From Spirosoma lacussanchae (lineage in GTDB: Bacteria > Bacteroidota > Bacteroidia > Cytophagales > Spirosomataceae): a DNA stretch of 64,000 bases. Under the pieces are notes generated by a model, which saw nothing but the letters and a program-made list of their open reading frames with translations, did no database searches and had not been told where the DNA came from. The DNA lies in the NCBI RefSeq assembly GCF_005870035.1, contig NZ_SWJG01000007.1:1-64000 (forward strand), in the 5' to 3' direction. Shown in pieces: positions 25,601 through 33,084 of the stretch (within the stretch, counting starts at the first letter, position 1; every line of letters starts with the position of its first letter). Position numbers and translations under genes: made by a program.

Positions 25601-25870
25601 TCCGCGCGTTGCCCTGGCATGAATGCCAGGGCTATTCATTGGTGGTGTTGGGCGAATTTCTGCATGGAGTTAGGTTCATGACTAGCGTCGGCATTCATGC
25701 CAGTGTGTTCTGAATTCCTTCCGCGCGTTACCCCCAGCACAAAGGCCGGGGCTATTCATTGGTGGTGTTGGGCGAATTTCTGCATGGAGTTAGGTTCATG
25801 ACTAGCGCCGGCATTCATGCCGGTGTGTTCTGAATTCCCTCCGCGCGTTACCCCCAGCACAAAGGCCGGG
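25601..25870. repeat. About 120-bp tandem repeat, two full copies plus a partial third
   Basis: Units begin TCCGCGCGTT at 25601, 25720 and 25840; the third stops after about 31 bases. Copies 1 and 2 are nearly identical over the stretch starting GCTATTCATTGGTGGTGTTG (25631 and 25751). Each holds short palindromes built on GGCATnnATGCC (25613-25631 in copy 1; the same core recurs at about 25690-25701 and 25810-25821). No gene is seen. The rest of the 25577-25959 gap holds only the serS terminator. Confidence 0.85.
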
Positions 25871-25903
25871 TGACCATTCCCAACCAACGCATCATTCCCC
25901 CCA

Positions 25904-25933
25904 TAAAAAATCCCCGACATTGATGCCGGGGAT
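25904..25933 (-). terminator. Terminator after serS
   Basis: On the minus strand ATCCCCG (25933-25927) pairs with CGGGGAT (25916-25910) and is followed by a T run (25909-25904). It lies just past the serS stop at 25960. Confidence 0.7.
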
Positions 25934-25959
25934 GGGTAGTCGTTCGGAACGGGGGCTAT

Positions 25960-27231
25960 TTAGTCGATCACGTCAAAACCGCAATACGGTACCAGCGCCT
26001 GCGGAATCCGGATGCCGTCGGGAGTCTGGTTGTTCTCCAGAATCGAAGCCAGAATACGGGGTAGCGCCAGCGCCGACCCGTTCAGGGTGTGCATCAGCTG
26101 CATTTTGCCATCCAGTTTGGAGCGAAGCTTGAGCCGGTTAGCCTGATAGGTTTCGAAGTTAGAAACCGAACTGACCTCCAGCCACCGCTGCTGAGCTGCC
26201 GACCACACTTCCATATCATACGTGAGCGCCGACGTAAAGCCCATATCGCCCCCGCAGAGCCGGAGAACCCGGTAGGGCAGTTCGAGCTTCTGAAGCAGTG
26301 ACTGTACGTGCAGGCTCATCTCTTCCAGGGCGGCATACGACTGGTCGGGCCGTTCGATCCGGACAATCTCTACTTTGTCGAACTGGTGCAGGCGATTCAG
26401 GCCCCGCACGTGAGCGCCCCATGACCCCGCTTCGCGCCGGAAACAGGGCGTATACCCTACGTTCCGAACCGGTAGCTGGCTCTCGGGCAGAATAACATCG
26501 CGGTAGAGATTGGTGATCGGCACTTCGGCCGTCGGAATCAGATACAGCTTATCTTCAGTAACGTAGTACATCTGCCCTTCCTTGTCGGGTAGCTGCCCCG
26601 TACCGAAGCCCGAGTCTTCGTTAACTACAATGGGGGGCTGAACTTCTACATAGCCCGCTTTCAGTGCTTCGTCGAGGAAGAAGTTAATCAGCGCCCGCTG
26701 AATACGGGCACCTTTTCCCTTGTAAACCGGGAAACCTGCCCCGGCAATCTTGACGCCCAGTTCGAAGTCAATGATATCGTACTTCCTGACCAACTCCCAG
26801 TGGGGCTGCGCATCGGCAGGCAGGTCGGGCTTATTGCCATGCTCGAGCACGACCTCGTTATCGTCGGGGGTGCGGCCTTCGGGAACGCTGCTGTGGGGAA
26901 TGTTCGGAATGGTAACCAGCACTTCCTGTAGCTGCTGTTCGGCCGTCCGTAAAACCTCCTCCAGATCTTTAGAGCGTACTTTCAGTTCAGCCGTTTCGGC
27001 TTTGGCCGCGTCGGCAGCCGCTTTGTCGCCCGTTTTCATGAGCGCCCCGATTTCTTTGGCTTTGGCATTCGACCGGGCCAGCGTATCGTCGAGATCGCGC
27101 TGGGTATCCCGCCGTTTCTGATCCAGGCTCAGCACCTGCTCAATGATGGCGTCGGCATTGGTAAAGTGACGCTTGCGCAGGCCTGCCAGGGTCAGGTCCT
27201 TGTTTTCGCGGATGAAGGTGAGTTGAAGCAT
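25960..27231 (-). CDS. serS: Seryl-tRNA synthetase
   Basis: This 423-residue class II synthetase charges tRNA-Ser. The N-terminal long coiled-coil arm (about 30-105) binds the tRNA extra arm. Motif 2 is seen as YTPCFRREAGSWGAHVRGLNRLHQF, and motif 3 near the C-terminus as NGSALALPRILASILENNQ. The TAEVPITNLYRD block binds Ser. The start MLQLTFIRENKDLTL is family-typical. It is transcribed alone, between its own terminator and that of the aspartate kinase gene. Confidence 0.96.
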   Translation of the reverse strand: MLQLTFIRENKDLTLAGLRKRHFTNADAIIEQVLSLDQKRRDTQRDLDDTLARSNAKAKEIGALMKTGDKAAADAAKAETAELKVRSKDLEEVLRTAEQQLQEVLVTIPNIPHSSVPEGRTPDDNEVVLEHGNKPDLPADAQPHWELVRKYDIIDFELGVKIAGAGFPVYKGKGARIQRALINFFLDEALKAGYVEVQPPIVVNEDSGFGTGQLPDKEGQMYYVTEDKLYLIPTAEVPITNLYRDVILPESQLPVRNVGYTPCFRREAGSWGAHVRGLNRLHQFDKVEIVRIERPDQSYAALEEMSLHVQSLLQKLELPYRVLRLCGGDMGFTSALTYDMEVWSAAQQRWLEVSSVSNFETYQANRLKLRSKLDGKMQLMHTLNGSALALPRILASILENNQTPDGIRIPQALVPYCGFDVID

Positions 27232-27252
27232 TGGTTCGTGTTAGTCTGGTGC

Positions 27253-27290
27253 AAACTCAACCGATCTCTGCAAGATCGGTTGAGTTTTTT
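27253..27290. terminator. Hairpin between aspartate kinase gene and serS
   Basis: A perfect 15-bp stem (27253-27267 with 27273-27287, AAACTCAACCGATCT and its complement) followed on the plus side by T6. The minus-strand side has only TTT. It most likely ends the aspartate kinase transcript despite the weaker tail on that strand. Confidence 0.6.
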
Positions 27291-27350
27291 ATAGTATCGC
27301 GGGTCAGTACGCACCCTCAACCAATCGTTGGGCAACTGGTCCGGGGATAC

Positions 27351-28688
27351 CTATACTGAGAATAACCCTTCGTTTAGGGCGTTGAGGGCCTGGGCTTTGT
27401 AGCGGCCATGCACCAGCATCGACAGATTACTTTCGGTGCCGCCGTAGGAGATCATCCGGATAGGAATGTTCTGCATCGCGTTAAACACCCGAACCGCTAC
27501 GCCTTCGTTGTCGGCGCTGAAGTTACCAACAATACAGATGATAGTCTGGTCGTAATCAGGCTCTTCCAGGTCGCAGAAGGTGCTTAGCTCGGCCTTGATC
27601 TCATCAATCCGATCCGTATTATCGATCGTGACCGATACCGATACTTCGGAAGTCGCCAGCATGTCGACGGGCGTTTTGTACTTCTCGAAGATCTCGAAAA
27701 TCCGGCGCAGGAAGCCGTAGGCGTTGAGCATACGGGTCGAGTGGATGTACAGCGCCGTGATACCATCTTTGGCCGCAATAGCCTTGAAGACCTGCTGCTG
27801 AGCGGCTCCATCGGCCCGGTCGGCAATAAGGGTACCGGGGGCCGCTGGGTCCATGGTATTCTTCAGCCGGACCGGCACGCCGAACATCCGGGCTGGCGTG
27901 ATGGTAGACGGGTGCAGAATTTTAGCCCCGAAATAGGCCAGCTCGGCGGCTTCGTCGAAGGTTAGCTCCCGAACCGGGAAGGTGTTCTTGACGATACGCG
28001 GGTCGTTGTTGTGCATCCCGTCAATGTCGGTCCAGATCTGAATCTCTTCGGCACGGATAGCCCCCCCGATCAACGACGCGGTATAGTCGGAACCCCCACG
28101 TTTTAGGTTATCGACTTCGCCCCGTGGGTTTCGGCAGATGAACCCCTGCGTAACGATGATCTGTTTATCGGCATGAGCGGGCAGCATGTCGGCCAGGCGC
28201 TGCTCGGTATACTGAATTTCGGGCTCGTTGTCGGCGTCGATGCGCATGAATTCGAGGGCGGGCAGTAAGGTCGAGGCTACGCCTTCTTCGTCCAGGTAAG
28301 CCTGAAACAGCTGCGTACTCAACAGCTCACCTTCGGCCACCAGCTCTTTTTCCTGCTTCAGCGTAAACGGTTTGATGCGCGTCAACGACCGGATAAACGA
28401 AAACTCCGTCTCGATCACCTGCTGCCCGGCGGCCCGACCGGCTTCGGTCTTGTACAACTCGCCCACAAACGCATCATAATGCTGTTTGAGCGTGTCAATC
28501 TGAGCGTTGGCTTCGGTGTCGTTGTTCGCCTTGAGCGATTCGCCGATGGCCAGCAGGGCGTTGGTAGAACCGGACAGAGCCGACAGAACGACGATTTTTC
28601 GGGTATCGTCAGCGGTGATCAGGTGGCGGATCGATTGCATACGGTCGGGCTTCCCCACCGACGTCCCGCCGAATTTCCAGACGTGCAT
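27351..28688 (-). CDS. lysC: Aspartate kinase
   Basis: This 445-residue kinase starts the aspartate pathway to Lys, Thr and Met. It begins with the motif KFGGTSVG (residues 5-12), has GGSDYTASLIGGAIRAEEIQIWTDIDG in the catalytic domain and two C-terminal ACT-like regulatory segments (about 310-440). There is no homoserine dehydrogenase domain, so it is a monofunctional enzyme, probably feedback-regulated through the ACT part. The symbol lysC is by general family use; which effector it senses is unknown. Confidence 0.9.
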   Translation of the reverse strand: MHVWKFGGTSVGKPDRMQSIRHLITADDTRKIVVLSALSGSTNALLAIGESLKANNDTEANAQIDTLKQHYDAFVGELYKTEAGRAAGQQVIETEFSFIRSLTRIKPFTLKQEKELVAEGELLSTQLFQAYLDEEGVASTLLPALEFMRIDADNEPEIQYTEQRLADMLPAHADKQIIVTQGFICRNPRGEVDNLKRGGSDYTASLIGGAIRAEEIQIWTDIDGMHNNDPRIVKNTFPVRELTFDEAAELAYFGAKILHPSTITPARMFGVPVRLKNTMDPAAPGTLIADRADGAAQQQVFKAIAAKDGITALYIHSTRMLNAYGFLRRIFEIFEKYKTPVDMLATSEVSVSVTIDNTDRIDEIKAELSTFCDLEEPDYDQTIICIVGNFSADNEGVAVRVFNAMQNIPIRMISYGGTESNLSMLVHGRYKAQALNALNEGLFSV

Positions 28689-28794
28689 TTGTTTGTTCAG
28701 GGATTAGTGAATTAGTGACGGAGTGATTGAGTGGGGGTAAGGCTAAATTCCCGGGCAGAGAAATCGCACAATCACTCAATCATGAATCGCTCAA

Positions 28795-29295
28795 TTAAAA
28801 CTTGGTGTACACTTGCTTTTGGAGGCCGAGCATTTTGATGGCGGTGATGGCGGCTTCGTCGCCTTTGTTACCGTGTTTACCACCCGCCCGGTCGAGGGCT
28901 TGTTGCTGATCGTTGGGCGTCAGTACGCCAAAGATGACCGGCTTGCTCGTTTTCAGGCTCACGGTGGTCAGGCCCTGGGCAACGGCGTGGTTGATGTAGT
29001 CATTGTGTTTGGTTTCGCCCTGAATGACGCAACCCAGGGCAATAACGGCATCAATATCGTCGCGGAGGGCAAACCACTGCGCGCCCAGCGTCAGTTCGTA
29101 GCTACCTGGCACGTTGCCGCGTACAATGTTTTCGGCTTTGGCGCCGTACTGGAGCAGCGTCTGGTAGGCGCCTTTGTAGAGGGCTTCGGTCACCTCGGTG
29201 TTCCACTCGGCTACCAGGATAGCAAACCGCCGGTGGCTTACATCCGGCAGTTCAGAGGTGGCGAATACGCTCAGGTTTTTATCGGCTGAAGACAT
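28795..29295 (-). CDS. ribH: 6,7-dimethyl-8-ribityllumazine synthase (RibH)
   Basis: This 166-residue enzyme makes lumazine, the penultimate step of riboflavin synthesis. Motifs seen: AEWNTEVTEALYKGA near the N-terminus, GNVPGSYELTLGAQWFA, ALGCVIQGETKHNDYINHAVAQGL, and FGVLTPNDQQQALDRAGGKHGNKG. His in KHND is the expected catalytic residue. It forms icosahedral or pentameric shells in bacteria. It lies downstream of the TPR gene but a terminator separates the two. Confidence 0.95.
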   Translation of the reverse strand: MSSADKNLSVFATSELPDVSHRRFAILVAEWNTEVTEALYKGAYQTLLQYGAKAENIVRGNVPGSYELTLGAQWFALRDDIDAVIALGCVIQGETKHNDYINHAVAQGLTTVSLKTSKPVIFGVLTPNDQQQALDRAGGKHGNKGDEAAITAIKMLGLQKQVYTKF

Positions 29296-29355
29296 GGATT
29301 AGGTGGCCCGGCAGGCCACGGCTGAATGAAAATCGGATGAAGAAATGGGGGCTAA

Positions 29356-29390
29356 TAAAAAAGGGACAAATCCGATTCGGCTTTGTCCCT
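29356..29390 (-). terminator. Terminator after the TPR-protein gene
   Basis: On the minus strand AGGGACAAA (29390-29382) pairs with TTTGTCCCT (29370-29362) and is followed by a T run (to 29356). It lies 26 bases beyond the TPR gene stop and upstream of ribH. Confidence 0.75.
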
Positions 29391-29416
29391 GGCAGTATTG
29401 ATTGATTCAGATACGC

Positions 29417-30112
29417 TTATGACTCGCCGACCGCTGCTTCGAGCACGGATTTATACTTCTTGGCACTAACGGCCTCGGCAGACTGTGCGTACTTGTCAAT
29501 AATTTCGTTATACACCTCGATGGCTTTATCGTTCTGTTTGGCCTGCTCATAGGCTACGGCCAGTTTCAGCAGATAACCCGCCGTGAAGAATTTGTTCGGC
29601 TTGTAGTCAGCAGCTTTCCGATAATGATCGGCGGCCTCGTCATAGCTTTTCTTCTCCATGTAAGCGTCGCCAATGAGGGCATAAGCGCGGGCCTGAACCA
29701 GCAGGTCAGACGAGCTGAAATCGTTCAGCCGCTCGATAGCCGCGTCATATTTGCCTTGCTTCAGAAGAGCCACACCGGCGTAGAAACTAGCCAGATCACC
29801 AGCTTTGGTTGAGCCATAGTTGTCGGCAACGGCCAGCAGCCCCGGCGTTTTACCATCGCCATTGAGAGCTTTGTTCAGCGAATCAGCTTCAAACTGGTAG
29901 ACCGAGGGGAACAGTTCAACCTGAGCGGTTTCATCCTGGCTGCTCTGGTAGTACCGATAGCCGAAGAAACCGACAATCAAGGCAACAACCACCCCAACCA
30001 CGCCCAGCACGATCGTACGATTCTGCTGAACGAAGTCGCCCACTTCCTCTAATTTGCCTTCTAATGCGTCCGGGTCTTCTAAAAAGTCCAATCCGGGATT
30101 CTTTTTGCTCAT
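29417..30112 (-). CDS. Membrane-anchored tetratricopeptide-repeat protein (YfgM-like)
   Basis: This 231-residue protein has a cytoplasmic N-terminus, one transmembrane helix at about 33-55 (IVLGVVGVVVALIVGFFGYRYY) and TPR-like helical repeats through the periplasmic part (ASFYAGVALLKQGKYDAAI, ALIGDAYMEKKSYDEAADHYRKAADYKPN, AVAYEQAKQNDKAIEVYNEI). The layout matches YfgM/BamD-like chaperone helpers of the inner membrane. TAATTTTG at 30139-30132 (minus) is a fitting -7 promoter box about 20 bases before the ATG. Confidence 0.83.
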   Translation of the reverse strand: MSKKNPGLDFLEDPDALEGKLEEVGDFVQQNRTIVLGVVGVVVALIVGFFGYRYYQSSQDETAQVELFPSVYQFEADSLNKALNGDGKTPGLLAVADNYGSTKAGDLASFYAGVALLKQGKYDAAIERLNDFSSSDLLVQARAYALIGDAYMEKKSYDEAADHYRKAADYKPNKFFTAGYLLKLAVAYEQAKQNDKAIEVYNEIIDKYAQSAEAVSAKKYKSVLEAAVGES

Positions 30113-30179
30113 GCTTTTGCAATTTGGATTGCAAAATTAGAAGTAATTGTGGTTACGGAAAAGGATAATGCTCAAAAGT

Positions 30180-30422
30180 TTACGAATTCAGGGCTACCTG
30201 ATTGGCCGTGTCGCGTACGCTCATGATTTCAGACGCCCGAACGGGCCGAATCTGATGCGGTAACAAAGTCTCTACAGCCACTGATTCGCCGGTTAAGGTT
30301 ACAAATTCAACCTCAAACGCTTTGCTTTCGCCATAGACCGTTACAATTGTACCTATGTCGCCCGCTTTCAGTCGCTTACCAGGTATATCTTCTTGTAAAA
30401 CTATCAAATCAAACTCAGTCAT
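30180..30422 (-). CDS. DUF4926 domain-containing small protein
   Basis: This 80-residue protein has the compact SH3-like pattern of DUF4926: DLIVLQEDIPGKRLKAGDIG, IVTVYGESKAFEVEFV and a strand VAVETLLPHQIRPV. Such proteins are widespread in cyanobacteria and Bacteroidota, often beside toxin-like genes, with unknown function. No toxin partner is seen here. It is divergent from the thiamine receptor promoter. Confidence 0.8.
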   Translation of the reverse strand: MTEFDLIVLQEDIPGKRLKAGDIGTIVTVYGESKAFEVEFVTLTGESVAVETLLPHQIRPVRASEIMSVRDTANQVALNS

Positions 30423-30468
30423 ATCAGTACAGGCATGGTTCTGAGAGTGAAACGACAGATTGGGCTGC

Positions 30469-30496
30469 TTGTTTTATAGAAATAGTTCTAACTTTG
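30469..30496 (+). promoter_or_regulatory. Promoter of the TPP-riboswitch-controlled receptor gene
   Basis: TTG (30469-30471), 17 bases, TAACTTTG (30489-30496) match the Bacteroidota -33/-7 consensus. Transcription would begin a few bases before the riboswitch. Confidence 0.75.
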
Positions 30497-30510
30497 CCGG
30501 TGCTAATCTT

Positions 30511-30597
30511 CTAAGGGGTGCCCTAAAACAACGGGCTGAGATTATACCCATTGAACCTGCGCAGGTAATGCTGCGAAGGGATGGTAACACCAGGCTG
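30511..30597 (+). ncRNA. TPP (THI-box) riboswitch
   Basis: The conserved parts of the thiamine pyrophosphate aptamer are in order: GGGGTGCC (30515-30522), GGGCTGAGAT (30533-30542), ACCCATTGAACCTG (30546-30559), AGGTAATGCTGCGAAGGGAT (30563-30582). It lies 85 bases before the receptor ATG. Binding of TPP would normally switch the downstream gene off; the expression platform (30600-30680) has GC-rich segments that may pair, but the mechanism is not certain. Confidence 0.95.
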
Positions 30598-30681
30598 GCT
30601 AGTCGGGCCTGACTTCAACTTAACACATACAACCTCACTACAGGTAGGTTCGGCCCCTTTGCCTATCGTCGCTTTTTCGCT

Positions 30682-33084
30682 ATGAAAAAACAGACGACCT
30701 CCTATCTCACCAGTACTCTCGCGGCTCTGCTGTGGCTGGTCAGCCTGCCCGCCTGGGCTCAGGTTTCTATTTCCGGTACGGTCAACGATGCAGAGGGCGG
30801 ACCGCTGCCCGGTGCGGCTCTGACCATCGAAGGTACCTATACCGGCACGTTTGCCGATGCGTCGGGAGCCTTTCGACTCACCAACCTCAAACCTGGCCCG
30901 GCCACCCTACGGATTTCGCTGCTGGGCTACGAAACCCAGACCCAGGTGCTGGACCTCAGCCAGAACGCTACCGTAACGGTCGCCCTTCGGAAAGCAGCCA
31001 TCGCAGTCGATGAGGTCGTGGTCAGCGCTACCCGGGCCAATCAGAAGTCGGCCATTGCCTATACGGACGTGACGCGCCGGGAGCTGAACAAACTCAACCT
31101 GGGGCAGGATATTCCGCAGCTGCTCAACTTCACCCCATCCATTGTCACGACTTCCGACGCGGGTGCTGGCGTTGGGTATACGGGTATCCGGATTCGCGGG
31201 TCTGACGCAACGCGGGTAAACGTGACGCTCAACGGCATACCGTATAACGACGCCGAATCGCAGGGTACCTTCTTCGTCAACATGCCCGACTTTGCCTCGT
31301 CGGTGAGTAGCATCCAGATCCAGCGCGGGGTGGGTACGTCGACCAACGGGGCCGGGGCGTTTGGGGCATCGGTGAACATCCAGACCAATTCGCTCGAGAA
31401 AAATCCGTATGCCGAGACCAATATCTCGGGCGGCTCATTCGGCACGCGAAAAGTAAACGTACTGGCCGGAACGGGCCTGCTCAAGGCGGGCGCGACCCCG
31501 GGCCACTTTGTACTCGATGCCCGGCTGTCACGCATCTACTCGGACGGGTATGTGGATCGGGCGTTTTCGGATCTGCGCTCGTTTTACCTGTCGGGTGGTT
31601 ACTATTCGAAGAAAAGCTTTGTACGGCTGAACATCTTCTCGGGTCAGGAGCAAACCTACCAGTCGTGGGGTGGGGTGCCGGAGAGTTTGCTCAAAACCAA
31701 CCGGACCTACAATCCCTATACTTACGACAACGAAACTGACAACTACCAGCAGGATAACTACCAGCTCATCAGCTCGCACGAGCTGAGCCGCAACTGGCGC
31801 GCCAACCTGTCGTTTTTCTACACAAAAGGACGTGGCTACTACGAACAGTACCGCGACGGCGAAGACTTCAGCGACTACGGACTGCCCAACGTGGTTATCG
31901 GCGACTCGACCATCACAACAACCGATTTCATTCGCCGGCGCTGGCTCGACAACGACTTCTACGGCACCGTTTTCTCGCTCGATTATAACAGTTTCGGGAA
32001 GCTGACAGCCAACATCGGTGGCGGCTGGAACCAGTACGAGGGGAAGCATTTCGGCGAAATCATCTGGGCACGGGTAGCGGGGGCTACCAACATCCGCGAC
32101 CGGTATTACGATAACGACGCCACTAAAAACGACGTCAACCTCTATGCGAAGGCGTTTTACCAGCTCAGCAACCGGCTCAACGGTTTTCTGGACATGCAGG
32201 TTCGTACGGTATCGTACTCATTTCTGGGCTTCAACAACCAGCTGGAAAACGTACAGCAGGACGATCGCCTGACGTTTTTCAACCCCAAAGGCGGGCTGAC
32301 CTACACGATCAACGACCGGAGCACGCTGTACGCATCGGTGGGCGTGGGCCACCGCGAACCCAACCGCGACGATTATACCCAGTCAACACCCGCCAGCCGG
32401 CCCCGCGCCGAACGCCTGATCGATTACGAAGCGGGGTACAAATGGCAAACGCAGCGGCTGGCGTTTACGGCCAATGCCTACTACATGAACTACCGCGATC
32501 AACTGGTGCTGTCGGGGCAGCTAAACGATGTGGGGGCCTACAACCGGGTCAACATACCGGTAAGTTACCGCGCGGGTATTGAGCTGGAAGCCGGTACGCA
32601 ACTGGCCAAAAACCTGCGCTGGAATGTAAACGCCACCTTTAGCCGCAACCGCGTGAAAGGCTTTACCGAGTACCTCGACAACTACGACACGGGCGAACAG
32701 GTTGCCAACCGCTACGGCGAAACCGATATTTCGTTCTCGCCTGCCGTGATTGCCGGCTCGCAGCTGATGTTCACGCCCGCCAAACGACTGGAGTTGAGTC
32801 TGCTGTCGAAATACGTCGGGAAGCAGTATCTGGACAATACCTCGACCGAGAGCCGGAGTCTGAACCCGTACTTTACGAACGACATCCGGTTCATCTATAC
32901 CCTGAAGCCGAAGTTCGCGCAGGAAATTGCGTTTACGCTGCTGCTCAACAATGTGCTCAACGAGCTGTATGAGTCGAACGGCTATACCTACGCCTACGTG
33001 TCGGAAGGGCGTGTAGTGGCCGAGAATGGGTACTATCCGCAGGCTGGCCGTAATTTTCTGGCTGGTATTCGGGTTCGTTTCTAG
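30682..33084 (+). CDS. TonB-dependent receptor, probable outer-membrane thiamine (or precursor) importer
   Basis: This 800-residue protein has a signal peptide (about 1-26, ending in AWAQ), a carboxypeptidase-regulatory-like domain (about 27-110), a plug domain (about 125-240, RIRGSDATRVNVTLNGIPYNDAESQG) and a 22-strand barrel ending in a terminal Phe (FLAGIRVRF). The TPP riboswitch upstream is strong evidence that its substrate is thiamine, a phosphorylated form or a precursor. Related riboswitch-linked receptors are known in Bacteroides (OMPthi). No inner-membrane thiamine transporter is seen beside it. Its end overlaps the convergent sugar-dehydrogenase gene by 4 bases. Confidence 0.88.
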   Translation: MKKQTTSYLTSTLAALLWLVSLPAWAQVSISGTVNDAEGGPLPGAALTIEGTYTGTFADASGAFRLTNLKPGPATLRISLLGYETQTQVLDLSQNATVTVALRKAAIAVDEVVVSATRANQKSAIAYTDVTRRELNKLNLGQDIPQLLNFTPSIVTTSDAGAGVGYTGIRIRGSDATRVNVTLNGIPYNDAESQGTFFVNMPDFASSVSSIQIQRGVGTSTNGAGAFGASVNIQTNSLEKNPYAETNISGGSFGTRKVNVLAGTGLLKAGATPGHFVLDARLSRIYSDGYVDRAFSDLRSFYLSGGYYSKKSFVRLNIFSGQEQTYQSWGGVPESLLKTNRTYNPYTYDNETDNYQQDNYQLISSHELSRNWRANLSFFYTKGRGYYEQYRDGEDFSDYGLPNVVIGDSTITTTDFIRRRWLDNDFYGTVFSLDYNSFGKLTANIGGGWNQYEGKHFGEIIWARVAGATNIRDRYYDNDATKNDVNLYAKAFYQLSNRLNGFLDMQVRTVSYSFLGFNNQLENVQQDDRLTFFNPKGGLTYTINDRSTLYASVGVGHREPNRDDYTQSTPASRPRAERLIDYEAGYKWQTQRLAFTANAYYMNYRDQLVLSGQLNDVGAYNRVNIPVSYRAGIELEAGTQLAKNLRWNVNATFSRNRVKGFTEYLDNYDTGEQVANRYGETDISFSPAVIAGSQLMFTPAKRLELSLLSKYVGKQYLDNTSTESRSLNPYFTNDIRFIYTLKPKFAQEIAFTLLLNNVLNELYESNGYTYAYVSEGRVVAENGYYPQAGRNFLAGIRVRF

